The translations under genes and the position numbers were made by a program. A DNA stretch of 41,825 nt from a bacterium (GTDB lineage: Bacteria > SM23-81 > DAOVCL01). Numbering within the stretch: position 1 is the first letter of the stretch; each line of letters opens with the position of its first letter. The notes beneath the pieces are model-generated. The model was given only the letters and a program-made list of their open reading frames with translations. It was not told the DNA's origin and did not search any database. Shown here one piece after another: positions 28,062 to 37,300 of the stretch. The stretch is from NCBI GenBank assembly GCA_029932675.1, contig JAOZPP010000006.1, positions 25,413 through 67,237 on the forward strand. Direction: 5' to 3'.

Positions 28062-29450
28062 CTAAAACAGTTTGAGAGCTCTTATAACCGTTTTGAAAAC
28101 CTCAATTACTTCCTCAATCTCCTCTAAGGTCCTCAGATCAAGCAAGATCTTTTCTCCCTTTACCCGAGGGATAATCGGAGGGTGAGAGAGCCTTAGCCTC
28201 TGGGCCAACTCCCAGGCAGGAAGGCCCTCAACCCTCACCCCAACGCAGATGGTGGGCAACTCCTCTCCAGCCAATGATCCCCCTCCCACTTCAGCCACCT
28301 CTTGCAGGATCTCCACCTCCCCCTTTCGCCCAATTACTCCTTTAAGCCCAGCGGCCAGTCTTTCAGCCTCCCTTTCTATATCCGCGGACCTTTTAGTAAG
28401 TAGATGAAGAAGGGGGAGCCTATCGGAGAGCTTATCGGGATGAAGGAAGAGCTTCAGGGTGGCCTCTAAGGCGGAGAGGGTAAGTTTCCCCGGCCTAAAA
28501 GCCCTATAGAGTTGATTTGCCCTCAACCTCTCCACCAGATCACCCCTCCCTATGATTACCCCCGCCTGGGGACCCCCAAGGAGTTTATCCCCACTGAAGA
28601 GGACAAGGTCGGCTCCACTTTTTATGCTCTCCCCTGCCACAGGTTCCTTCTCCAATCCATAGGAAGAAAGGTCGATCAGCGCTCCGCTCCCTATGTCGTG
28701 TACCACTGGAAGTTGAAACCTCTTTCCCAACTGCACTAAATTAATCAATTCAACTTGGGATGTAAACCCAGAAATGCGATAGTTGCTCCGATGAACTTTC
28801 ATAATTAGAGCGGTATCCTCAGTAATGGCTTCCTCGTAATCCCTAAGGTTGGTCCGATTTGTCGTCCCCACCTCCCGCATCTTCACCCCACTTTTCTCCA
28901 TGATTTGGGGAAGCCTGAAGGAACCACCTATCTCCACCAACTCCCCTCTGGAGACGATCACCTCCCTCCCCTCAGCCAAGGTATTTAAGACCAAACAAGT
29001 AGCTGCCGCATTGTTGTTTACCACCAGGGAAGCCTCAGCCCCAGTTAGATAGCAGAGGAGGTGCTGGATATGGGAGTTTCTCTCCCCCCTCACCCCTCCC
29101 TCCAGATCAAACTCCAAGCTACAGTAACCACTGGCCTCAAGGAGGGCTTCCCTTGCCTCTTGAGCCAAAGGGGCTCGCCCCAGTCCAGTGTGCAGAATCA
29201 CTCCTGTGGCATTTATTATCCTCCTCAAGCTCGGTTGGAGAAACCTTTCGACGACTTTTAGGGCCTCCTCCCTCACCTCCTCTAACCGAGGAGGCTCTTC
29301 CTCCTCTTGGAGGAGGATATCCCTCCACCTCCCCAGGGTTTCCCTTACTGCCCAGCGGAACAACCTCCGGGGGATCTGCTGGGGGCCCCCCAGCCTTAAG
29401 ACCTCATCAACCGAGGGAAGCAGCCTGAGCTTTTTGGCCTTCTTCTCCAT
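28062..29450 (-). CDS. selA: L-seryl-tRNA(Sec) selenium transferase SelA
   Basis: 462 aa. PLP-dependent enzyme that turns seryl-tRNA(Sec) into selenocysteyl-tRNA(Sec) with selenophosphate. N-terminal domain LRLLPSVDEVLR; aminotransferase fold with INATGVILHTGLGRAP; PLP lysine Lys289 in LFSGDKLLGGPQAG (Lys295 in E. coli). Full length. It implies the organism uses selenocysteine, but no selB, selD, tRNA-Sec or obvious selenoprotein lies in the window. The ATG has no Shine-Dalgarno site: a TATAAG box ends only 5 bases upstream, so the mRNA may be leaderless. It may also be read from upstream genes across a 206-base gap. Confidence 0.94.
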   Translation of the reverse strand: MEKKAKKLRLLPSVDEVLRLGGPQQIPRRLFRWAVRETLGRWRDILLQEEEEPPRLEEVREEALKVVERFLQPSLRRIINATGVILHTGLGRAPLAQEAREALLEASGYCSLEFDLEGGVRGERNSHIQHLLCYLTGAEASLVVNNNAAATCLVLNTLAEGREVIVSRGELVEIGGSFRLPQIMEKSGVKMREVGTTNRTNLRDYEEAITEDTALIMKVHRSNYRISGFTSQVELINLVQLGKRFQLPVVHDIGSGALIDLSSYGLEKEPVAGESIKSGADLVLFSGDKLLGGPQAGVIIGRGDLVERLRANQLYRAFRPGKLTLSALEATLKLFLHPDKLSDRLPLLHLLTKRSADIEREAERLAAGLKGVIGRKGEVEILQEVAEVGGGSLAGEELPTICVGVRVEGLPAWELAQRLRLSHPPIIPRVKGEKILLDLRTLEEIEEVIEVFKTVIRALKLF

Positions 29451-29455
29451 TTAAG

Positions 29456-29485
29456 CTTATAAAAACCCTAAGCATTGACGTTCAA
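29456..29485 (-). promoter_or_regulatory. Possible promoter giving leaderless selA mRNA
   Basis: Minus strand TTGAAC (29485-29480), 18-base spacer, TATAAG (29461-29456). The expected start of transcription coincides with the selA ATG at 29450, which agrees with the missing RBS. Confidence 0.4.
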
Positions 29486-29516
29486 CCATTGGCTCCCTTA
29501 TACTATCTCCTGATTT

Positions 29517-29597
29517 AGGCTCCGTATTAACGAGCCTCATCGCCAAGTAGTCGGAGACTTCAACGGACGCTTTAGGGCAATCGGCGAAGTAGAGGCT
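29517..29597. other. Structured intergenic segment between the S4 gene and selA
   Basis: AGGCTC/GAGCCT (29517-29538) can form a 6-bp hairpin. Alternatively AGCCTC plus TCGCC (29533-29544) pair with GGCGA plus GAGGCT (29583-29597). These mutually exclusive folds could mark a regulatory RNA or attenuator, or relic DNA; no known family is recognised. Confidence 0.3.
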
Positions 29598-29656
29598 ACT
29601 GTCACATTATCTACCGCTCTCTTTCTCAATTTATGCCCGATCAGGGGGGAAACAGC

Positions 29657-29908
29657 TCAAATCCCCCCAACTAATCGATAAAGGGTACGGGCCCTCTCCC
29701 TGCTTACATTCCCCTTAGGGATCTCCAGCACCACAGCTTCGATTTTACGGTCCCAGAACTCCAACCTTACCACCTGACCAGGTTTGACCCTATCCCCGGG
29801 CTTGGCCCTTCTTCCATCCAAGTAGACCCGTCCCTCTTCACAGATCCGCTTTGCCTCTGTCCTTCTCTTTATTAACCTGCTTATAGATAGGAATTGATCT
29901 ATTCTCAA
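29657..29908 (-). CDS. S4-domain RNA-binding protein, RqcP/YabO- or Hsp15-like
   Basis: 83 aa, made almost wholly of an S4 domain: MRIDQFLSISRLIKRRTEAKRICEEGRV.LDG. Its length and sequence recall B. subtilis RqcP (YabO) and E. coli Hsp15, which act on stalled 50S-nascent chain complexes. The start overlaps the stop of the upstream SurA-like gene by four bases (ATGA), so the two are translationally coupled. A ribosome-rescue role fits the foldase neighbours but is inference; other small S4 proteins exist. Confidence 0.85.
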   Translation of the reverse strand: MRIDQFLSISRLIKRRTEAKRICEEGRVYLDGRRAKPGDRVKPGQVVRLEFWDRKIEAVVLEIPKGNVSRERARTLYRLVGGI

Positions 29909-31218
29909 TTGGGGAAACTGGCTAACCTAATATCAATATAAGTCCGCTCTCGCACCTGCGAGAGCCATTGGTTAAGCTTAGTGTTGGCCTTCTCCCTAAG
30001 AGCCATACTCTTGATTACCGCCCAATCCTGCTCGAGATTAAGTCTCCTCTTCTCCCTCCTTCCGGTAAGTAGGAGAAGGTGGACTCCATAGGTGGAGATG
30101 AGAGGTTGGCTGACCTCACCCACCCTGAGCTTATCCAGTTCATCTCTGAAGCTTTCGGGTAACTGATCTGGCTCAAGCCAGCCAAGATCACCTCCTTTAT
30201 CTCGGGAGTCGAAGTCCTGAGAATACTCCATGGCCAATTGGGCGAAATCCCCCCCTTCTATGATCCTCTGCCTAAGGGTTTCCGCCTTAGCTATGGTCAA
30301 CTCCCAATCCCGGGTAGATGGCTTCAAGGAGAAGAGGATATGGCGGGCCCTCACCCTATCTGCTTCTTTCTCCTCAACTTGAATTATGTGATAGCCAAAC
30401 TTTGTTTTCACCAAATCACTTATCTCCCCCACCTTAAGGGAGAAGGCGGCTCGGTCAAATTCAGGGACCATATCCCCCCTGCTAAACCATCCCAACTCTC
30501 CTCCAGAGGAACTACTGGGGTCATCGGAATACTCCCTGGCTAACCGGGCAAAATCCCCTCCCTCCCGCAACTTCTGCAAAACCATTTTGGCCCTCTCCAA
30601 GACCATCGCCTCTGTCTTAGAACTTGGCTCCACGGTCAAGAGGATATGGCTAATTTTTACCGCTTTCTCTTGGAGAGGGAGACTATCCTGGTAATTTCGA
30701 TAAAACTCCCTCACCTCTCCGTCAGAGATCTTCACCTGGGAAACAAGCTTATCCATAAGCTTCTGCTTAAGAAGTTCACTCCGAACCTGAGAACGATACC
30801 TTCTCTTCAACCCTTCCAAAGTTAAACCTTCTCTTTCTAACTCCCTTTGGAATTCAGATGTGGAGGAGAACTGGCCCTTCACCCTTTTTAACTGCTCCTC
30901 TAAGGCCTTGTTCACCTCCCGAGGAGTTACCTGAAGGGTCTCCTTTTTTGCCTCCACTAATAGCAGTTTGTCATTCACCATCTCCTCCAGGACTTTCCCC
31001 CTCAGCCTCTTCACCTCCAGGCTATCTCCAAGGTTTACCTTCCCCTGCATAGCGAGGAGCTGAAGTTGGGCTTGAAGCTCGGAGTAGAGGATGATCTCAT
31101 CCCCTACTACTGCCACTATCCCATCTATGAGTTGAACAGGAGAGGGATAAGAGGGTAAAGTCAATATTGACAAAACATATGAAAAGAAGATTATGACCCT
31201 GCAGATTTTCCTGAACAT
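29905..31218 (-). CDS. surA: SurA-like periplasmic peptidyl-prolyl isomerase/chaperone
   Basis: 437 aa from ATG 31218, with AGAGGAAGGGAA upstream; a second ATG six codons earlier lacks an RBS. Signal peptide about 1-25. The N-terminal SurA domain (VQLIDGIVAVVGDEIILYSEL ...) is followed by two parvulin domains, about 175-270 (ISHILLTV ... GGELGWFSRGDMVPEF) and about 275-370 (RARHILFSL ... GGDLGWLEPDQLPESF), and a C-terminal helix. This is the SurA layout, a chaperone for outer-membrane proteins. It is the last foldase of the mfd block and overlaps the S4 gene. Confidence 0.92.
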   Translation of the reverse strand: MFRKICRVIIFFSYVLSILTLPSYPSPVQLIDGIVAVVGDEIILYSELQAQLQLLAMQGKVNLGDSLEVKRLRGKVLEEMVNDKLLLVEAKKETLQVTPREVNKALEEQLKRVKGQFSSTSEFQRELEREGLTLEGLKRRYRSQVRSELLKQKLMDKLVSQVKISDGEVREFYRNYQDSLPLQEKAVKISHILLTVEPSSKTEAMVLERAKMVLQKLREGGDFARLAREYSDDPSSSSGGELGWFSRGDMVPEFDRAAFSLKVGEISDLVKTKFGYHIIQVEEKEADRVRARHILFSLKPSTRDWELTIAKAETLRQRIIEGGDFAQLAMEYSQDFDSRDKGGDLGWLEPDQLPESFRDELDKLRVGEVSQPLISTYGVHLLLLTGRREKRRLNLEQDWAVIKSMALREKANTKLNQWLSQVRERTYIDIRLASFPN

Positions 31219-31381
31219 TTCCCTTCCTCTGAACAAAGATTTTTTACTTCAAACTCAACCGCTTAGGCAAATTTCAGACAACCGAGTAACTGCCGAGAAC
31301 CTACCTCTCATTCAGTTGATTGCCGGCCGCTAATAGTTGGAACTCGCTCACTGTATTTGAATTAAAATGATCCCCTCCACT

Positions 31382-32263
31382 CTAATGAGGTCCCTTATAC
31401 TTGCCCACCTTCAAGGTGTCACCTATCGAAATTGAGCTATCAGTCAGACCCGCCGAGGCAAGAAGTGAGTAGTTTATCTCCACCTTAAACCTCTTCTTAA
31501 GCCTCCTCAAAAGCGCATTAAGGTTCTCCCTCCCCCGAAGAACAGAGAGCCGATTGAGAAGTCCTTCTTTTATCAAAGCAAAATCCCTTACTGTCCCCTT
31601 TGGTTGGCGATCGGTAACCAAGATAACATGATAGTATCCATCATCTCCCTTAATTGGTCCGGAGATGTTCCCGAGAGGAGTTGAGAAGGCAGCTTTGGCC
31701 AAATAGGGAGGAAGACCTTCTCTCGTAAAATAGCCCATATCCCCCCCTCCGGCTGCTGTGGGAGCTAATGAATACTTGGTAGCCAACTCAGTGAAGTCTT
31801 CCCCTTTCCTCAGTCTCCTAACCAAATCCCTTGCCTCCTTAAGCCCAGAAACCATTATTTCGCTTACCCTTACTTCATCCTCTTGCCTCGTGAACTCCTC
31901 TGGATGAGCACGATAATACCTAAATGCCTCCCCCTCATCCCCTCCCTCAATTTCCCTTCCGAGCAATTCGGCAACGAGAATCCCTTTGGTAGCCTCCTCT
32001 ATCCTCTCCTTAATTTCTACATCCTTATCTAACCCCCTCCTCAGTGCCTCACGGTAGAGGAGCTCAGAGTCAACCCACCTCTCCACCCAACTCTTTATCT
32101 CCTCCCAAGTAAGTTTACCCTCGTAAAAAGAAGAAAGCTTATCTTTAAGCTCCTGGAGGGTAAGATGAGAACCATTGACCCTAGCCACCACAGGCTCCTT
32201 CTCCTGGCAATTGATGAGAAACAGGATCAAAAAAAGTGGTGAGAGGAAAAAGATTTTATACAA
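31382..32263 (-). CDS. PpiC-type peptidyl-prolyl isomerase, putative lipoprotein
   Basis: 293 aa. I choose the TTG at 32263 as start because AAAGGAGG lies 5 bases upstream and the next residues form a clean signal (MYKIFFLSPLFLILFLINC); an ATG ten codons earlier has no RBS. Cys19 would be lipidated; Asn is at -1, unusual for a lipobox. An N-terminal SurA-like helical part (VNGSHLTLQELKDKL) is followed by one parvulin domain, about 140-235 (VSEIMV ... GGGDMGYFTREGLPPYLAKAAF). It probably folds envelope proteins from the periplasmic membrane face. Confidence 0.85.
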   Translation of the reverse strand: MYKIFFLSPLFLILFLINCQEKEPVVARVNGSHLTLQELKDKLSSFYEGKLTWEEIKSWVERWVDSELLYREALRRGLDKDVEIKERIEEATKGILVAELLGREIEGGDEGEAFRYYRAHPEEFTRQEDEVRVSEIMVSGLKEARDLVRRLRKGEDFTELATKYSLAPTAAGGGDMGYFTREGLPPYLAKAAFSTPLGNISGPIKGDDGYYHVILVTDRQPKGTVRDFALIKEGLLNRLSVLRGRENLNALLRRLKKRFKVEINYSLLASAGLTDSSISIGDTLKVGKYKGPH

Positions 32264-32559
32264 CGCTTCCTCCTTTAAAGATTGGCCCCTCATTTGCTAC
32301 TCTAACCCTTGGCCATTTTGGAGAGCTCTACCTGTCCGCAAAAGATAAATCAATGAAGCATATACTATGGATTGGTTCAAACACAGTAATGAAGAGAGGG
32401 AGTGGGGGATCACCCTTATGAGCAAGGATAGGAGAACCCTTCAGTTATTGCTTACCTTTTCTCTCCTCACCCCATGAGTTTAAGATGATAATTGAGATTT
32501 TACCTACCTTATGGGAGTTGGCTGACTCAAAACTTCAAACATTCGACATCCTTGGTTTC
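32264..32559. other. Intergenic region upstream of the PpiC lipoprotein gene
   Basis: About 300 bases with no supported gene. A promoter for the downstream foldase genes is expected, since a terminator closes the previous gene at 32560-32596, but no clear -35/-10 pair was seen. Confidence 0.4.
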
Positions 32560-32596
32560 ACAAAAAGATAAGGCCGGGGGGAACCCTGGCCTTATC
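32560..32596 (-). terminator. Intrinsic terminator of the larger PpiC lipoprotein gene
   Basis: GATAAGGCC (32567-32575) pairs with GGCCTTATC (32588-32596), extended inward by GGG/CCC. On the minus strand it is followed by TTTTTG. It is 24 bases after the stop. Confidence 0.82.
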
Positions 32597-32619
32597 TGGT
32601 AGAATAAGCTTAGATAATT

Positions 32620-34269
32620 TTAAGCCTTAGTCTCCACAGTGGACTCCAATAGTTTCTCATCGATGGTTATCTTTACCTTCTTCCTCATATTCTCCAGCCA
32701 CTCAGCCTTTACCTTCTTCCTCTTCTCTGCCAGAGCCCAATTCTTGGCCTTCTCTTCGACCTCCTTTAAGGGCTGAACCCTCTCCTTCTTCTTTCCGATA
32801 AGCTTAATTATAGACCAGTTACCCCCCCTGCTCTTTATCGGTCCAGCAATCTGTCCCCTCTTCAAATCCCAAGCCGCTTTAAACAACGCCGGATACCGTC
32901 TCTCCTCAAAGTAACCCATCTCACCACCCTTCTTAGCAGCCCACTTTCGAAGTGATCTCTCCTTAGCCAACTTTTTGAAACTGGCTCCTCTTTTGATCCT
33001 CTTGAGAAGCTTCTCCGCTTCCTCCTTGGTCTTTACCTGGATCTCCCTTATATTTACCTTAGCCGGGACCTTAAATTTATCCTGATGAGATTGATAATAG
33101 GCCTTAACCTCATCATCAGATACGGTGACCCCCTTGGGGATAACTTCCTTTTGCATCTTACCGAGAAGAATCCTCTCCTCTGCTTTCTTCAGCTCCTTCT
33201 TAAACTCGGAGGTAGATTCTATCCCTTCCCGTTTAGCGGCATCCACAAGGAGATCTTGCAGGATATGTTGTTCAACAAAGTTCTTAACATCTTTTTCTTT
33301 TTCAAACTTAGGATGCCTAAAGGGACCAAACTTAGCCAACTGCTCGGCAAATCTACCCAATTTCCATGCTCCACCCTTATATTTCACAAGGATTCTTTCC
33401 TTTTCCTCGTCTGTGAACTCCATCTTCTCCTTTGCCTCTTTGTATTTGGAGATCACTAGTTCTAATGTTTTGGGAACATATTCTAAATTGGCCCTCTCCT
33501 TGAGTTGAGTGATATACTCATCTACCCTCTTCTTTTCCTTACTTCTCCTCAGTTGAGATTCTATCTGAGGTTTCAGCCTATCCAGTGGTTCCCTCTCTAC
33601 TTTTTTCCTCTCCACAACCTTGATGATATGCCAGCCCAATCTGTCCTTTACTGGCTGAGATATCTCACCAGGCTTAAGTTTAAAGGCAACCTCTTCAAAG
33701 GGAGGAACCTTACCCCACTTGAGAAATCCCAGGTCCCCTCCCTTATCCTTTGTTCTCCGATCCGTAGACTTCTCCTTAGCAAGTTGTACAAAATCTGCTC
33801 CCCTGTCCAGCTCTTCCTTGATCTTCTTTGCTTCTTCCTCAGTCTTCACCAAAATATGGCGAGCCCTTACCTCTACCCCTAACTTGTCGTAATACTCCCG
33901 TAATTCTGACTTACTGACCTTTACTTTATCCTTTATCTCCTTGTTATAAAGCACACGCAAAAGTATTCTCGGCTTGCTCTCCTCTATTTTCTCCTTCACC
34001 TCCGGCGACTCATTAAGTTTCTGTTCATAGGCACCAATGATCATCAACTTATCCTCAATGATCAAATCTAAAGTTTTCTTCCGGAGCTCCAACTCCTTCT
34101 CTGGGGAAGATATCTCCCCGTGTAACCCCCTCTCCCACCTCTGCTGAAACTCACTTAGAGTAACTACATGATCCCCTACCCGAGCCAAAATCTTCTCTCC
34201 CTTCTTCCCACACCCACCCAGGGTTAAAATAAGGCCCATAAGAAGTGCTAATGGAGCGTATCCCTTCAC
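32620..34269 (-). CDS. PpiC/SurA-type foldase lipoprotein with two parvulin domains
   Basis: 549 aa. The start is GTG 34269 with AGGAGAAAAAG upstream. The signal ends in a canonical lipobox (LTLGGC, Cys20). SurA-like helical region, then parvulin domain 1 at about 130-230 (VRARHILVKTEEEA ... GGDLGFLKWGKVPPFEEVAFKLKPGE) and parvulin domain 2 at about 395-490 (NIREIQVKTKEEA ... GGEMGYFEERRYPALFKAAWDLKRG). It is very rich in Lys/Glu. Predicted to be lipid-anchored in the periplasm and to help proteins fold for the outer membrane. It lies 43 bases after mfd and ends in a strong terminator. Confidence 0.9.
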   Translation of the reverse strand: MKGYAPLALLMGLILTLGGCGKKGEKILARVGDHVVTLSEFQQRWERGLHGEISSPEKELELRKKTLDLIIEDKLMIIGAYEQKLNESPEVKEKIEESKPRILLRVLYNKEIKDKVKVSKSELREYYDKLGVEVRARHILVKTEEEAKKIKEELDRGADFVQLAKEKSTDRRTKDKGGDLGFLKWGKVPPFEEVAFKLKPGEISQPVKDRLGWHIIKVVERKKVEREPLDRLKPQIESQLRRSKEKKRVDEYITQLKERANLEYVPKTLELVISKYKEAKEKMEFTDEEKERILVKYKGGAWKLGRFAEQLAKFGPFRHPKFEKEKDVKNFVEQHILQDLLVDAAKREGIESTSEFKKELKKAEERILLGKMQKEVIPKGVTVSDDEVKAYYQSHQDKFKVPAKVNIREIQVKTKEEAEKLLKRIKRGASFKKLAKERSLRKWAAKKGGEMGYFEERRYPALFKAAWDLKRGQIAGPIKSRGGNWSIIKLIGKKKERVQPLKEVEEKAKNWALAEKRKKVKAEWLENMRKKVKITIDEKLLESTVETKA

Positions 34270-34312
34270 CTTTTTCTCCTTTCCTCAAAAGTTTAAAGAT
34301 GAATATATATAC

Positions 34313-37300
34313 TCACCTCCATCTTTGCAAGATATTTTTTGCCTCTTTTAACCACTTTTTCTTCTCTACGCTATCCAAGGGAAAGATTATCTCAAACCCC
34401 CTTCCCTGACTGAACTCCATGGTTAAGGATAATTTAAAGAGGTTCCTCAGATCCTCCTGGGAAGGGGCAACCCCCGGCGGATAGGAGAAGACAAGGCCCT
34501 TATCAGAGAGCATAACCCGATTGAGCCCCTTTCCCCCAGCCAGAAGGGCCACCTCAACCCTATCAAAGAGGGATTCTCCCTCCAAGGGGAGTCTTCCATA
34601 CCTGTCCTCAACCTCCTCTCTCAGCTCCTCCACCTCAGCGAAGGACTTCGCTTCAGCAAGCCTCTGATAGACTTCTACTCTCTGATCGGTAGAGGGAATG
34701 TAGGATTGAGGGAAATGAAAGCTCTTAAAACTAACCTCTGCTCTAAGCGCCTTCACCTTTTCCTCTCCTTTTAGCTCCCTAATCGCCTCCTCGATTAGTT
34801 TACAGTAAAGGTTAAACCCCACAGCTTCTATAAAACCATGCTGTTGAGGGCCGAGGATATTGCCCGCTCCCCTTATCTCCAGATCTCGCATGGCTAAATC
34901 GAAACCTGAGCCTAAATGGGTAAACTGCTCAATAGCTTTAAGCCTCTTCTTGGCTGTAGGCGTAAGCCTCCTCCATGAAGGGACCAAAAGGTAAGCATAG
35001 GCCTGTTGGTTAGATCTCCCTACTCTCCCCCTCAACTGATATAGCTGAGCCAAACCAAATCTATCAGCTCTATTAATGATAATCGTGTTCACATTGGGGA
35101 TATCTATTCCAGATTCTATGATACTGGTGGTCACCAGACAGTCGAACCTCCGATTCAAGAAGTCTAACATTACCCTTTCCAATGATCTCTCCTCCATCTG
35201 TCCATGAGCAATGGCAAATCTTACCTGGGGGAGTAACCTTCTCAGATAGCCTGTAATCGCATGAATCGTTTCCACCCGGTTGTGGACAAAATAGATTTGC
35301 CCATTTCTTTCTACCTCCCTAAGAATAGCTTCCGAAATGACTTGGGGATTAAAACCAATGATCTGCGTTTCAACTGCCAGCCTTTCCTGAGGGGGGGTAT
35401 CTATCCGGGACATATCCCTAGCTCCCATCAGGGAGAGGTTGAGGGTACGCGGGATAGGAGTGGCTGTTAAGGTAAGGACATCCACCAACCTCCTCAGCTT
35501 CTTCAGCCTTTCCTTATGAGCTACCCCAAACCTCTGTTCCTCATCGATAACCACCAATCCCAGATCTCGAAATCTTACATCCCTCTGGAGGAGCCTGTGA
35601 GTGCCAATAACTATGTCCACCCGCCCCCCTTCTAAATCACTAAGTATCTCCTTTTGTTGACCCTTCGTCTTGAACCGGGAGAGCATCTCGACCCTAACCG
35701 GATAGTCGGCCAATCTCTCACGGAAGGTAATCAAATGCTGCTGAGCCAGAACTGTTGTAGGGACCAGAACAGCTACCTGTTTTCCATCCATTACTGCTTT
35801 AAAAGCAGCTCTCACCGCCACCTCCGTCTTTCCATAACCCACATCCCCACATACTAACCTATCCATAGGGGCCTCATCTTCCATATCAGCCTTTATGGCC
35901 TCGAGTGCAGCAAGTTGATCTGGGGTTTCCTCGTAGATAAATGAAGCCTCCAACTCCCTTTGCCACTCCGTATCCGGAGAGAAAGCGAAGCCCTTCTTAG
36001 CCTTCCTTTCAGCATATATTTCAATAAGTTCCTTAGCCATATTCTTTATTGCTCTTTTTGCCTTCCCTCTGGCTCTTTCCCAATCCACCCCCCCCAACCT
36101 GGAAAGTTGGGGGACAAATCCCTCTTTGCCCACATATTTTTGCACCCGGTCCAACTGATCGATGGGCACATAGAGCCTATCCCCATCCCTATAGACTAAG
36201 TGCAAACACTCCATCTTCTTCCCACTGCTCTTAATCAGTTTTAGCCCCAAAAACTTACCGATACCATAGTCTATATGCACCACATAGTCGCCTGCGGAGA
36301 GGGAGCGCCAAGAGCTAATAGCCACCCCTTCCCTATATCTCCTTCTCCTTTTCCTAAGAAGGTAACGGTTAAATATCTCGTGGTCGGTGAAGATGGAGAT
36401 CTTCAGCTCAGGAATAAGAAACCCATGGTTGAGGCTCCCTACCGAGATCTCTACACCTTGTTGGAGGGCAAGAAGCTCCTCCAATCTCTGGGCTTGACCA
36501 GCATTTTCACAGAGGATGTAGCTTTTCCACCCTTTCTGAAGATTCTCCTTAAGCCTCTCCCGGAGGAAGGAGACGCTTGCGTTCACCGCTTCCTGGGGAT
36601 AGGCACCTATAGGGATACACAATGGAGCATTCCCCTTAAGGGGCAAATCTTCTATAACCTTGAACTTGCCTCCCTCCTTAAACTTCACCCCCTCGGACAG
36701 AGCATCATCTTTGAGTGATTCGTGGAGGAAAAGCAAGGAACTGGGGGGGAAGTAATCAGTGATGCTTACTGAAGATTTGGCTAATCTGTCATCTGAAGGA
36801 AGAATGAAACACTCTTCCACCTTTTTCACCGACCTCTGGTTCCTCACATCAAAGTACCTAATCGATTCTACCTTCTCCCCAAAGAACTCTATCCGCAAAG
36901 GATTCTCCCCCCCATAAGGGAAGATATCCAATATCCCCCCTCGAACACTGAAATCCCCTACAGCTTCCACTAAGGGAAGGCTTTCAAAACCCATATCCAC
37001 AAGCTTTTCTATTAGTTCCTCCCTATCCAGTATTTGGCCAACTCTAACCCTAACCACCCTTCGAAAGAAGTATTCAGGAAGCATCACCCCTTCCTCCAAA
37101 GCCTTTGGGGTAGCCACCACGATCAACCTCCCTCCCTGGGAGAGCAACCAGAGGGCCTCTACCCTCCCCCCCATTATCTCCGGATCATCTCTATGGGAAG
37201 AGAGTGGGAGAAATGGCCTTGTCTCCTCCCCAAATGACCTTAGATCATCAACTATCTCCCGGACTTCCCTTGGTTGGCTAACGAGAACCAGAATAGGGGC

